This document shows, one piece after another, positions 12,362 to 23,600 of a DNA stretch of 64,000 nt (positions are counted from its first letter, which is position 1; each line of letters opens with the position of its first letter). The stretch is from Paracentrotus lividus. Its lineage: Eukaryota > Echinodermata > Echinoidea > Camarodonta > Echinidae. The notes below the pieces were generated by a model, which had not been told where the DNA came from, did not search any database, and saw only the letters and a list, made by a program, of their open reading frames with translations. Where the stretch lies: NCBI GenBank assembly GCA_940671915.1, contig CALNVZ010000174.1, positions 1,889,705 to 1,953,704 of the forward strand, read 5' to 3'. A program made the position numbers and the translations under genes.

Positions 12362-12377
12362 GGCCCTGAAAAGGGCC
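12362..12377 (-). terminator. Histone mRNA 3' stem-loop
   Basis: The minus strand reads GGCCCTTTTCAGGGCC: a 6-bp stem with a 4-base loop, a near match to the animal replication-dependent histone hairpin bound by SLBP. It lies 38 bases after the H2A.X stop and is followed by the HDE. Confidence 0.92.
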
Positions 12378-12415
12378 GTGGTGGTGATTGATCCGAGCTG
12401 CAGGCAGCAACAGAA

Positions 12416-12826
12416 TTAATATTCCTGGCTCTGGCTTGACTTTCCACCCTTCTTGGCAGCAGCAGATTTCTTGGGGAGAAGGACGGCCTGGATGTTTGGC
12501 AGGACACCTCCCTGTGCGATGGTGACGCCGCTGAGGAGCTTGTTCAATTCCTCGTCGTTACGGACAGCCAGCTGCAAGTGACGGGGGATGATGCGGCTTT
12601 TCTTGTTGTCGCGAGCGGCATTGCCAGCCAACTCGAGGATCTCGGCTGCGAGGTATTCGAGCACAGCAGCCAGGTAGACAGGGGCTCCAGCGCCAACACG
12701 GTTGCCGTAATTTCCCTTGCGAAGGAAACGGTGAACGCGACCAACTGGAAACTGGAGACCAGCTCGTGCTGAACGACTCTTGGCCTTGGATCTTGCTTTA
12801 CCGCCTTTTCCTCCACGTCCAGACAT
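12416..12826 (-). CDS. H2AX: Histone H2A.X
   Basis: A complete intronless H2A of 136 residues. It is a core nucleosome subunit whose C-terminal serine is phosphorylated by ATM/ATR-type kinases at DNA breaks. The N terminus is [10 protein letters not shown]. The histone fold is standard ([25 protein letters not shown], the [15 protein letters not shown] helix, and N-D-E-E-L-N-K-L-L of the acidic patch). The tail ends S-Q-S-Q-E-Y, with the H2A.X signature S-Q-E-aromatic at the very end and a second S-Q before it. Vertebrate H2A.X ends S-Q-E-Y. The start is the first ATG, giving the canonical N terminus. It is more GC-rich than its surroundings, as histone genes usually are. The 3' hairpin and HDE point to replication-type processing. 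It is a lone gene with no other histone nearby. Confidence 0.97.
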   Translation of the reverse strand: MSGRGGKGGKARSKAKSRSARAGLQFPVGRVHRFLRKGNYGNRVGAGAPVYLAAVLEYLAAEILELAGNAARDNKKSRIIPRHLQLAVRNDEELNKLLSGVTIAQGGVLPNIQAVLLPKKSAAAKKGGKSSQSQEY

Positions 12827-12910
12827 GTTGAGTTATTAGAGTTTCCGTTCCGTAAGTAAGTACTAGAGAGAAGCAATGTTCGACTGTAACTTTTCAGGTA
12901 CCGTCAAGCT

Positions 12911-12946
12911 ATTTATACGATCAAAGAGGATCCAACGACAGCCAAT
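12911..12946 (-). promoter_or_regulatory. H2AX core promoter: TATA box and CCAAT box
   Basis: On the minus strand TATAAAT lies at 12911-12917, about 85 bases before the ATG, and GATTGG (inverted CCAAT) at about 12942-12947, some 25 bases further upstream. This spacing is typical for histone promoters. A GGATCC lies between them. Confidence 0.75.
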
Positions 12947-12954
12947 CACATCGC

Positions 12955-14059
12955 TCATAACCACGGCAAACGAGCGATCGGCCCGCTTTTGCAAAATGCC
13001 AAAAAAGGCGCCTTCTCGATAATCTTTTATTCCTCTGACGTCCGCATTTCTTTTTCACTCACATAAACGGGACAGTAGATGGCAGCATAATTTGTTGTAG
13101 CAGAGAGTGGGTGTTGTAGGCACAGAAATAGAGAAGGAGAAGGACTATAGCGAGACGTGCGGTGTCGCCGCGAGCTGGCTGGTGTCACGTGATCAGCGCC
13201 ACTTGCCTTGTCGTATACTCGGCGTCTGTTGTTCATAACATCTAATGAGATTTGAGTTATGGTCAAGATAAAATCTACGCTTTTGGCCATCATGCTTTCA
13301 TATGTGGCTTGTAACGGCTAAATCAGAAGCGTAAAGGATTGGAAATTCATTTCACAGGTAAATTGTTAATAAAAATTTGATAACTTAAAAGGAAAACTTT
13401 GAAACAAATCGTAGACAAGGGAAAGCCAATTGTGGCGTGTAGTCCCATATACTCGAGTTGCTGTATTTTTGGGGCTCTTTTGTAGAAGTTGCAGTTGCGT
13501 CATGTAAATCTAGGCTAACTCTAACTTTTTTACTATAAATTTACATGTAGTTTTACGTTTTGGTGATAGATCTAAATGATTATCCACTCGGTTCTCTGCA
13601 GATATATGGCTAAAGACTTTGTACATCCTGAGATCATTTTCTTAATTAGGTGCACAATTTGTCATTCGGTAAAGCAAAAAGGCCAAACCATTTGGATTGT
13701 TGGACTACAAATGTTGTAACAGTTAGGGTCTAAGTTATTCGGTCCAAAGAGATTTGATTAGATCTACTCAAGACTTTGAGTTAAAATAAATTTAATTTTC
13801 ACTAATAAGATTCCATAACAAGATGTTTGGATGTCCTTTTATGTAGATAGTCTCTAGGCCTATTCATGTTTGTGTTTTTTTTAGATTTTCGACTCAAAGT
13901 TCCAAAAAAAATTTCTGTTTTTTTTTTCAGCGCATCTAGAGACTTTCCATATAAGTAATATTTATTATTATTATTATTATTCTTATTATTTATTATTGAC
14001 AAGTTAAATGGTCTCTAATTTGGATTATTTATTCCCCCCTCTCTTTTATCAACATTAGA
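12955..14059. other. Region upstream of H2AX; no clear gene
   Basis: The first 400 bases are less AT-rich and contain CACGTG near 13187. Reading right (+), an ATTTCACAG followed by GTAAAT at about 13358 and a pyrimidine tract plus AG at about 14059 look like splice sites, so a divergent non-coding transcript from the H2AX promoter is possible. There is no protein evidence. An ATT/TTA microsatellite lies at about 13960-13995. Confidence 0.3.
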
Positions 14060-14400
14060 TTTCCTCATCGGAATCCTGCCCTTTCGAAGGACTGGCTGTT
14101 GAAAATTAGGTGGATTGCCGGGAACCTGCAGTGCTAGGAATGCCTGGATGCGCTGATCACTGGTGAGATAGTTGAAGGAAGAAGTTTCTGAGAAGCGAAA
14201 CAGAGGTCTCCGTCAGAGCACCACCAGATGTTACAAGATCTGTGATACCTTGGAGAAGAGTCTGCAGAGGTTGCTCACTACAAAGTGGTGGTGATTTGCC
14301 ACAGTCAGCTGGTATATAACGACCGTCTTGGGAGAAGTTGGCTCAATTCACATTTTCGGCAGCCTGTCTGGTCACATGTTGGATATCCCGCCAGATAATA
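14060..14400 (-). pseudogene. Candidate decayed coding fragment, family unknown
   Basis: This patch is more GC-rich than its flanks and reads open on the minus strand in two overlapping frames. The upstream piece (about 14170-14340) contains S-Q-D-G-R-Y-I-P-A-D-C-G-K and S-L-L-R-N-F-F-L-Q-L. The downstream piece (about 14050-14165) contains R-I-Q-A-F-L-A-L-Q-V-P-G-N-P-P. They would join by a one-base shift near 14163. An in-frame stop precedes the first piece. This suggests a dead retro-copy or transposon gene. On the plus strand the same stretch has splice-like borders, so a non-coding exon is the alternative. Confidence 0.3.
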
Positions 14401-15055
14401 ACCATGTATATGTACAATGTACTTGTGAAACAGCTGACAGCTACATACTTGAAGATACAAATGTTTCATCTTACCCATCGCTTCAATGAAAACTGTTTGG
14501 ACCAGTCGTTAGAAAGCAGTTGACAAAGCTAGATTTTATTTTGCCATCAGTGAATGGAATGTCTCATGTCCAACAGTATTTTAGACAACTGTGTCACTAT
14601 TACAAATGATTACAGGTTTTTTGTTGAGCCAATTTGAACTTTTTTACAGTTAATTTTCTCACACAATTATTTGCCATTGTTATATTTTCTGGCCTAAGAT
14701 ATCTCTAAGATAACAGTTCATAAAAAGTGAACAGGATTCCATGTATAGAAGATAATTGGTACATTAAATTGGATTTTAACACTTTTTTCTGTAAAAGAAA
14801 CATACCAGTAATAAATATTTTTCACCTACAATAAGTTTAAGTTTGAAAGATGAATTGGTACAAGCCATATATGCAATCATTCATGTAATTGTACGTGTAC
14901 AAGGAACGATATATTATGACATTGCTTCATCTTGCTAGTGGGATATTGTTAATATTGAATTTGAAGTTATTTTACATTTCGTAAACAGTCCAGTCGCCTT
15001 TACGTCGAGCTCAGGAGCAAGCCAAAATACCGGGTACATGTATCTTGGACTGCCT

Positions 15056-15165
15056 AAAGGAATTATATTTTCCCTCTGTGATCATATTTTCCCTCAGCGC
15101 TTCGCGCTTCGGGCAAATATAAAACCCTCGGGAAAATATAAATCTTGCGGTCCAAAGAATGTTAT
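15056..15165. repeat. Short inverted-repeat element (ATATTTTCCCTC family)
   Basis: ATTATATTTTCCCTC on the left and GGGAAAATATAAATC on the right face each other around a core with CAGCGCTTCGCGCTTCGGGC. It is non-coding and probably a small MITE. Confidence 0.5.
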
Positions 15166-16599
15166 ATTACACACCCCATCAGTCAATATCTGTATAATAT
15201 TACAAAATATATGGGAAGAATGTATTTGTAACAAGAATTTTTGGAATGGTCTCTTACAATGTATCTATGCACACTTACATATATATAGTGGGAGATAATC
15301 TACATGTGAATCATTTTTAAGCAGGTCCATGCAATATGATGTTCAGATTAGATGATCAAGTCGAACAGGTACGCTGGTACAAGCTGTGCCTTTTCAATGA
15401 CAAGATTATATGTATATAATACTGTATTTTGTTTAATCAAGTTACAGACAAGTACATATAGAAGGTCACGGTTTTCCGTATCACAAGACTAATTGTGTCC
15501 AACTCTGTTTACAAGTAATTTGTACTTAAAAAATTAAGATGTACCTGCAATAAATATATTAATTTTGATAAATCACAAAAATGTAAGCTAGCTGCAGATA
15601 TACATGTATGAACATGTTTACTGCATTATATAGATATACAAATATAAAATAAAGGGGGAAAATAAATTTCATCAAACTGTATTTCATAGATTTATTTTTT
15701 TGTTTGAAATATAAGTGACATTCTGTCTTGAAAAGTGATTCTTATAAAAGATTTGGAGAGAAAATAAGGAGTAGACAGAGAATGAGGAGTAGAGAGAGAA
15801 TGAAAAATTATGAGACAGACTTGCATACAGGCATTAAAAAAAAAAAAAAAAAAAAAAAAAAACACATACAAAAAAACATAGGGAGAAAAAATGGATATCT
15901 ACATTAGTATAAGATTGTTGAAATGTTCATAAAAGGCGAACCCTGTCTTGAATATATATGGAATTAAAAAATGATAAGCCGAAAGAATATGTAGTGAATG
16001 TGTCGATATAAGGATAGGAGAGAGTGAGAGAGAGAGAGATGAGAGAGAGCACACGATCATAAGATTTTTTCATTATTCTTATTTTATTTTTTTGAGAAAA
16101 GGAATATAAGTTATTTTAAATAGAATGAAAAAGAAACAAAACAACAAAGAAAAACAAAGAAAAAACGTCACATTATGAGAGAGAGGGGGAAAATGTCATC
16201 ATGACATCATTGATCTGTATACAGATCCGTGCATTAGATAAGGTCTCCAACAGACTAGCAAAATGGCGGCGCGTTCACTCAAGCGTGAATCCCCGTGCGT
16301 GAATTGGCGATGCGCTGTCTGTGCACAGTGTATGCCTATGAGCGTTCTCCTTTTCTCTATTTCTGTGGTTGTAGGTTGCATAAATATTATTTTGTCGTCT
16401 GCTAAGTTTTTATCTAGTCATGAACTTTGATCTCCATAATCTTATTTGAACTCCAGGGCCCTAATAGTGCCCCTTTTCATGACTAAAAGGGCCCCTTCTC
16501 TTAGCTAATAAAATACCATTTGTATTCTAGAAAGGGGCACTTTTATTACTAAAAAGGGGCACATTTAATAAAAAAAAGTGCTCCTTGTTACTCCATAAT

Positions 16600-16945
16600 G
16601 TCTTTTAAAACCCAATTTTCGGCTTGCGCTTCGCGCTCGCGGATTCTAAAAGGATCAATAACTAAACTCAAATTTTAAGCTCATAATTTTTAACTCGCGC
16701 TTCGCGCTCGCGTAGGCCTATACTTAATAGGGTATAATTATGATGCACAATTAACTGCAATTTTGAGCTCAAAATTTGCGGCTCACGCTTGGCGCTCGCA
16801 GATACTAAATAGGGTCTATAATGCACAATAAACTCCATTTTAAGCTCATAAATTTCAACTCGCGCTTCGCGCTCGCGGATACTAAATAGGGTCTATAAAT
16901 GCACAATTATCTCAAAATTTTCTGCTCACGCTTCGCGCTAGCATT
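16600..16945. repeat. Degenerate tandem repeat with GCGCTTCGCGCTCGCG core
   Basis: About five units of 65-90 bases carry the core CTCGCGCTTCGCGCTCGCG or near copies at about 16627, 16694, 16783, 16859 and 16926. They are joined by ATACTAAATAGGGTCTATAA and AATTTTAAGCTCATAA blocks. GGGGCAC-rich sequence lies at 16460-16560, and GTGCCCCTTTT around 17050 may be its mirrored outer border, making a larger element of about 16450-17150. Confidence 0.6.
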
Positions 16946-19630
16946 CCTTTTGTTTATCATTAATGAAATACAAAGCCATTAAAAATTCTAAAAGCACAAA
17001 TTTAAAGGCAAACAGTTTCTGCGCACCCCTAAAAGCCTTTGGTCTAAAGTGCCCCTTTTCTATCGTGACCCCCCGCTTTCAAATTCCTTCCACCGCCTGC
17101 CCTGTTGGGGGGGGGGGAGCAAGGCTGGGGGCCGCGGTTCCCATTTGAATAGGCCTATTGACGTCATCAATCATTGTGAAAATTAGAGCGCCAACATGAC
17201 TTTGAAAAATTTAAGCTGACATGATGCAACTTGACAAGATCCAATTGTGGGCGAGCGCCACCAAAAAAAAAAAGAAAGAAAAAAAGTACGCTATTTCCAA
17301 AATTTAGGCAATGGGAGTTTGTTCTTTTTGTTTGATAAAATCTCTTTGAGATAAAGGATTAACCTATCAGAAAATGGACCTTGTTCCAATTTATAAAAAT
17401 ATTAGAGGAGTAGATATTACAAGAAGCGAATTAGACTGCTTCCGACAAAAAACACTTTAGCTCGTTTTATGGTATAGGCCCATGCATATCGGATTAGAAA
17501 ATATAAATACATAATTTGTTGCACCATTCAAAATCCATTCCATGCCGACTATTAAACTGAGGTCTATAGTTGCTATATCAGGTAGTTTGTTATATCTTCT
17601 TGCTTATACTTATCTCGGTCACCAACACTCTCTCACATCTTCACCCAATTAAAAAGGATGTGTTCTATTATTCTACAACTTCTATAGGCTAGTATTTATA
17701 ACATTCAATTACCAAAGATATTTGATCGACACGTGACACCATCAAAGCAATTGTTTTTTATAATCCAACATAAAAATTAAAAATTGATTATTTCTCAAAG
17801 TAAATGGCTTCTGGCTATCTTCGTTTGAGAGAAAAAAAATAAATCTTTAGGTAATTCTGTTAGATATCACTCCATTTGACAAAGAAAATGAATACGCTGA
17901 TAGACATCTTAAGCATGTTTGAAAAGCATATTTAATTTATGATAAAAGAATGAATGATTAACAATTGGTACAAAAATCAAGGCAGTTTTTCTCTTTGGCA
18001 AAAATTTTCCAAATTAAGTATTCAAATGGTAATAATAAGATACATTTCCACAACTATATTTGATAACAAAGTATAAAGTACTTATTATCATTGTTAATAA
18101 TATGATATGAGAACATAATGAGGTAATGACTGTAAATTGGAGAGAATAGGAACAGACAAATGGATACGTTTTTGACATGGTCCAGCAACAATTAAAAAAT
18201 GTGAAGCAAGAAGAAGGGGGGAGGGAATAATGCCTATGCTTGATAAATAGGCATACACTAGTCTGTACCCCCCTTACAGAATGTGATTCCCTCCTCTCCC
18301 CCCCCCCCCCCCCTCCACCTTTCTCAGACCTTTAGACTAAAGCATATTTCTGATTAATGTATTTATATTTTCTCTCTCTCTTTTTTTAACTCCCAGTCAA
18401 AAATGGCAAAAGCATTGAATTAAATGTCATCACATGAAATGGTATGTGGTAGAAATTCTAAACAATTAGGGTAGAAAGATTTATAAGCTTATGTATTACT
18501 GATATATGTAGGGCTGATCATGTTAACATTCTTTTATGGGAGGTTCCAATTGAATAATTCATTTTTTTCTTCTTTTTTTTCCCCCAGGAGTTTGATATGC
18601 CATGGGCTCATGACAGGGTTGTTTTGTTTTGTTTTGTTTTGTTTTGTTTTTCTTTGGGGGAGTAAAAATCTTAGGTCTATGCGCACAGGGTGTCTGTTAC
18701 TACAGAAATTTGTTTTACATCGAGGATAAGAAAGTGTAAATTTCTCTCCCGTTTTAACAAGATTTGGTTATAATGTTTGAATTCTCCTAGTCTCAACTTG
18801 TGCAAACTTATCTCTTTCCTTTTCAGTGTGACAAGATTCTGTTGAAGTAACATAATTGGTATGGCTCCAAACACCTCGTTAAGGAGTGGGCTGTGTTACA
18901 AAAGTGCATTCACTGCCTGCTACATAAGCTAATATAACAAGATACATGATATAATGTACATATTTACATGATGATAAAATATTATATGTTCCAAAACTGA
19001 CCTAAACATACATATCAAGTTATGTAATGCATTCATACAGATATTAAAATATGTTTCAAGACTTACATGTATATTTTCAAATATTTTTCTTGTGAATGGT
19101 AAATTTCACTGAACATGTATAGATGCAAAAAAAAAAAAAACAACTAACAAGCATAGGCCTATAAGATTATCAAGATTATCAAAAATTATTTCAATTCATC
19201 TACATGTACATCATTTCTAACATTAAATGAAATACTCTAATTAAAAGACAGTTCCTATTAGACAATCACTTGTTTGAGTTGATTTGTAAGACTTTTGCCT
19301 ACTGGCCTTAGACGTCAGTATTTAAACTTAATATCTGTCAGCTGTACCTCTTTACAGATTGAATGAATTCATCCAATCTAATTTTTTTGGGGTTGCCATT
19401 AACTCCAGAAAACTTTTATATTTCCCCCAAGGGAACACATATGCACAAAGACATTTTACAACAATTCTAACTTAGTGGCAAGTTTGATTCTAAACAAATC
19501 TACAAAAATCCGGGTCTATGAATACATAGAAAGCTTACTTAAGTTAAAGAACGATACATGTTTGACAAAGTTTCACATTTTTACACAGGGAATGGTAAAC
19601 AAGAAAATAATAGTACAGTTCACTTCTGTT

Positions 19631-19742
19631 CACTGGCGTAAATCCATTTTCGAATTCTATTCATCAGGGGGGGATGGCGCTTTGTATTATTATGTAACAT
19701 CCCCCCCTGATGAAAAGCATTCTTTACGGATTTACGCCAGTG
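19631..19742. mobile_element. Intact hAT-type MITE, 112 bp
   Basis: The ends CACTGGCGTAAATCC and GGATTTACGCCAGTG are perfect 15-bp inverted repeats. Inside, CATCAGGGGGGGATG and CATCCCCCCCTGATG add a second stem. The eight bases CTTCTGTT stand directly outside both ends (19623-19630 and 19743-19750), a perfect 8-bp target duplication, the hAT hallmark. No coding capacity. Confidence 0.9.
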
Positions 19743-19750
19743 CTTCTGTT

Positions 19751-20614
19751 AAATCAGGCACAAGAATTCCAGATCCAGATATCAAACATGCAATATCACG
19801 TGTTCAGTATAATATGTAGACAGGAATATAATTCAATTGATCCTAATAAAATCAACAGCAGAACCAAATAAAATGTGATCTTCCGGCTCAAAACCACCAA
19901 TAGGTCCGTCGTCAGAAATCAAATTTCGGTTTTACAAATATACTATCATAAAAACCGCTTGTGAATCACACATTTATTCATTTCATTTCTAGTCATAATG
20001 TTTCAGTAGGATAAGGTAAATTCTTTGGTCCAAAGAGTTTGTTATACTGAGGTTACACTGTAGCCAGTGCTATGACAGTCACTCATTAATCATCAAAGAG
20101 TTTTGAATTATATCAAGTCTAGACGGCAGTTACTGAAAAAGTGGAAATTTTGATGAATTTCGTTCACTTTCAGAGGGCACGCGAAAATCAAAGAAGATAA
20201 AATTTCATGCAATTTATGTCATCAAGTGGACAGGTACATTATGCACATTTCAAGAGTGAAATTAGCAACAAAACAAAATAAACTTTTAAAGTAACCTAGA
20301 ACCAGAGGGTGTAAGTAGGAAGCTTTGGTAATGGTTAATATCAATACATGAGTGGTTTGGCAGGTCTCTATCTTATTTGGATTGTATGACAAATAATTTT
20401 TGATCAATTTCTCTGAAGTGAATTTCCTACACCAATTGAATACCAGTATGCCATTTCAACTCTGGAATAAACATTTTGAATAACCTTACCAAGTTAACCT
20501 AAAAAACTCAACTGCTACTTTAACAAAACTTGGAATCTTTGACACAGTATAGATGCCTGCAAATGTCGGACTATCACACTTTGTTTAATCTGGCAAACTA
20601 CTTCAGCATAAAGT
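19751..20614 (-). other. Probable 3' UTR of the Kirrel gene
   Basis: No frame continues past the TGA at 20615-20617. A minus-strand AATAAA at 19973-19978 would give a 3' UTR of about 640 bases. Its use is inference. Confidence 0.4.
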
Positions 20615-23600
20615 TCATACATTGGTAGCAAGTCTATCTTTAGAGTTGTAAGAAACATCAGAATCTTTATCAGATTCATGATCGTAGTCATATGGATCCT
20701 CTTGGTCTTGATACTCCTTTCCCTCTGGTTTGTAGCGGGTGTATGGCGGGTCACAGAAGTCACGTGGGTCCACGTAATCTTCATGGTCGCTATGACGACT
20801 GCGTTGGCTACGGATGCTACGATCGTGGTAGATGGGTTCCTCATTAGCATCATCAAATTTGGAGTAGTGGTCATCGTGCCTGGCATAAGGGTCTTCATCA
20901 TCATCATTATAATGACGACTGTCATAGTTGTCATTCCATGCTGGAGGTGGACGCTGTGTACAAAATCAGATATACATTTAAGTGGTATGGTTAAAACTAT
21001 TGCACAACTTGATCTAGAGATGATGTGAAAATATACAAATCTGAGAAAACAGGTTGGTGTTCCAAAATGTCAGTGTTAAGTGTTGGAACAAACAGAAGCA
21101 CTGATTGAAATATCATTATAGTAACATTACTGATTCACTAACTTCAAATTTCTAGTATTCATAGTCTTCTTCTCGAGTCCTTTCTCCTATTCTACTGTTT
21201 GATTTGTAATTATACCTGATTACATTTAAAGATCATAGTATGCATTGTATATATTGATTATTTGGGGAAACCAACTCAGAATTAGACTCTACCCATTAAG
21301 TACTGAACGCAGGGGGTCCCATTAGGCGAAAGAGTAGTAAGATCACCTTGGGAGCAGGGGTAGGGGAGAAGAGGGCATTGTAGAAGGTGACTCATGGTCT
21401 CCTCCTCTCCGCATTCGCATACTGGCCTTCCTTCAGTGTCGACGCCCCATTTGGCCATCAATACCTTGCAACGGCCGACTCCAGCCAGCAGGCGGTTCAG
21501 ACAGAGCCAGTAAGGCCAGGGTTCACGGAATCCTGGTGGGAGAGACTCCTTCGGGCCGATGATAACACTGTGAGGCGCAGACTCAAGACTGGTTGACCAA
21601 AGGTCTAACCTACGGTTGTGGGGGCTCTGGTTGAGGGGCACGGTAGAGTAAAGAAAAATATGCCTGGATCTCAAGCGCTTTGTCGTAGGCAAGGCATTGA
21701 AGAGAGGATGGAGTGGATCATTTTCTTGTTTATGTTTTTTCTCCTTTTGAGAGAGTGCAGACCTCCTGATGTGAGGAGGGGCGATGCCACTCAGAATGTA
21801 GAGATCGTCTACCTTGGTTGGTTTAAGGCAGCCTGTTATGGCCCTACATGCGCTATTGAGTGATGGGTCTATCTTTGAAGCATGGGCTGACCTGCCCCAT
21901 ACAGGACATGCATATTCTGCAGCTGAGTAACAGAGGGCAAGGGCTGTTGTGCGGATGGTGCTTGCATCAGTGCCCCATTTCGAGTTAGCTAGCTTCTTCA
22001 GGATGCTGTTCCTGGCACTGATCTTCTTCTTTGTTTTCAAGATGTGATTCTTGTAGGTGAGGGAGTGATCTAGAGTGACCCCAAGGTAGACTGGGTTGGA
22101 AGTGTGCTCTATCGCCTCACCATACCACTTGACCTTAAGTTGACAGTTAGCCTCTCTATTTTTCAGATGGAAAGCGCTGATCTGCGTCTTAGAGGGATTC
22201 GCACGAAGGTGGTTGGATGCGTAGTATGGGACGAGACCATCAAGAGCTGATGAAAGTGTAGCTTCAATTTCCTTGAAAGAGTCACACTGTTAGGCGATAC
22301 ATAGGTCATCTGCATACATGAAGCTCCTAGTTTCTGGATGTACTGGTTGATCATTAGTGTAGATGTTGAAAAGGAGAGGGGCAAGGACACTCCCTTGAGG
22401 TAGGCCATTCTTCTGGGTGCGCCATCTACTGTGGCTCCCACTGAGATCTACGAAGAAACGCCTGTTGGATAGCATTGCTTTGATGAGCTCTGTGAACTTC
22501 AGGTCTTTAGTCAGATCAAAGAGCTTCTTGGCTAGAATCCGATGGTTGACAGTGTTGTAAGCTGCTGATAAGTCCACAAAAGCAGCTCCTGTGATCAGGC
22601 CCTTCTCAAAACCATCCTCAATATGCTGAGTAAGGTTGAGTAGTTGGCCAGTACAGGACTTTCCAGGTCTGAAACCAGCCTGTTCAGGGATGAGATGGTC
22701 ATCCACGAAGGTGGCAATCCGATTCAGAAGGAGGCGCTCAAACAGCTTGTAGGTATGACATAGCAGGGAGATAGGTCTGTAGGTCTTTGGGACAGCTGGG
22801 TCTTTGCCAGGCTTTAGTAAGGCAATGTTGGATTTTCTCCTAATCTTGGGTAACTTGTTTGTGTCGAGGCAGGAATTGTGCATGTTGAGGAGCCACTTGA
22901 GTGCTATAAGGCCTAGGTGTTTTATCTGCTCACATAGAAGATCATCGAGCCCAGCTGCCTTGTTGTTCTTCATGGCTTTGGTAGCACTGCATAGCTCTAA
23001 CAAGCTAAAGGGGTCGGTGAAACCATGGCGCTCTTGGGTACAGGAGGATGCCGTAGTGAGAAGCTTAGCTCTCTTTGGGTGGTAATCAGGGTTACCCTTG
23101 CTGTTCTCTAAGAGTTGGTGGGCCACTTGGTTTCCAGTCACCTCTGTTCTTGGTTTAGGTTTGGTATAGTCGTTACCAAGGACGCCAATGGTCTTCCATG
23201 CTTTACTGCTGCTGTGAGTCATGTCGGTGGATTCAATGAATTTCTGCCATTTCCTCCTTCTGCATTCAGCTATGGTCTTAGTAAGCTTGTCTCCAGCTTC
23301 TATGGTATCATCGCAGAAGGGGTCTGTCTGGAATTTATCTATATAATCTAGATACAAGGTCTTCGAGTCATCTGTGAGGCCTTGGATGAAGTTGGTACTG
23401 GGATGTGTTGTCTCGAGCATTCTTTTACCAACTTGATGAAGGAGTCATAGTTGCTGGGAGTTGCAGGTAGATCCTTAATGGAGGAGTCAAGATCTTCGGC
23501 AAACTCTTTCCACTTCGCCTTTCTGAGGTTGAAACGACGGCGGAAGGGGACAGGTCTAGGAGTGACAACAGCTTTTACCCTAAGCCCAATTGGGCGATGT

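Larger units (their letters stand above)
14530..19630. other. Intergenic stretch between H2AX and the Kirrel 3' end; repeats only
   Basis: No exon of a recognisable family is seen on either strand. Contents: an inverted ATATTTTCCCTC element at about 15056-15165, a 27-base A run at 15836-15862, GA-rich stretches near 15760-15810 and 16017-16050, the GCGCTTCGCGCTCGC tandem array at 16600-16945, a C-run near 18297-18313 and a GTTTT pentamer run near 18618-18650. Confidence 0.5.

Noticed and set aside
12544-12876. Second minus-strand frame across H2AX and a plus-strand frame at 12578-12772
   Set aside because: Shadows of the GC-rich histone coding sequence in other frames.
16627-16940. CRISPR-like spaced repeats (GCGCTTCGCGCTCGCG core)
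   Set aside because: The genome is eukaryotic. Spacers are themselves related and unit length varies, so this is a degenerate tandem repeat.
20678-21028. Hydrophobic 116-codon frame on the plus strand
   Set aside because: It is the antisense of the acidic terminal Kirrel exon; Asp/Glu/Tyr codons read backwards give Val/Ile-rich sequence.
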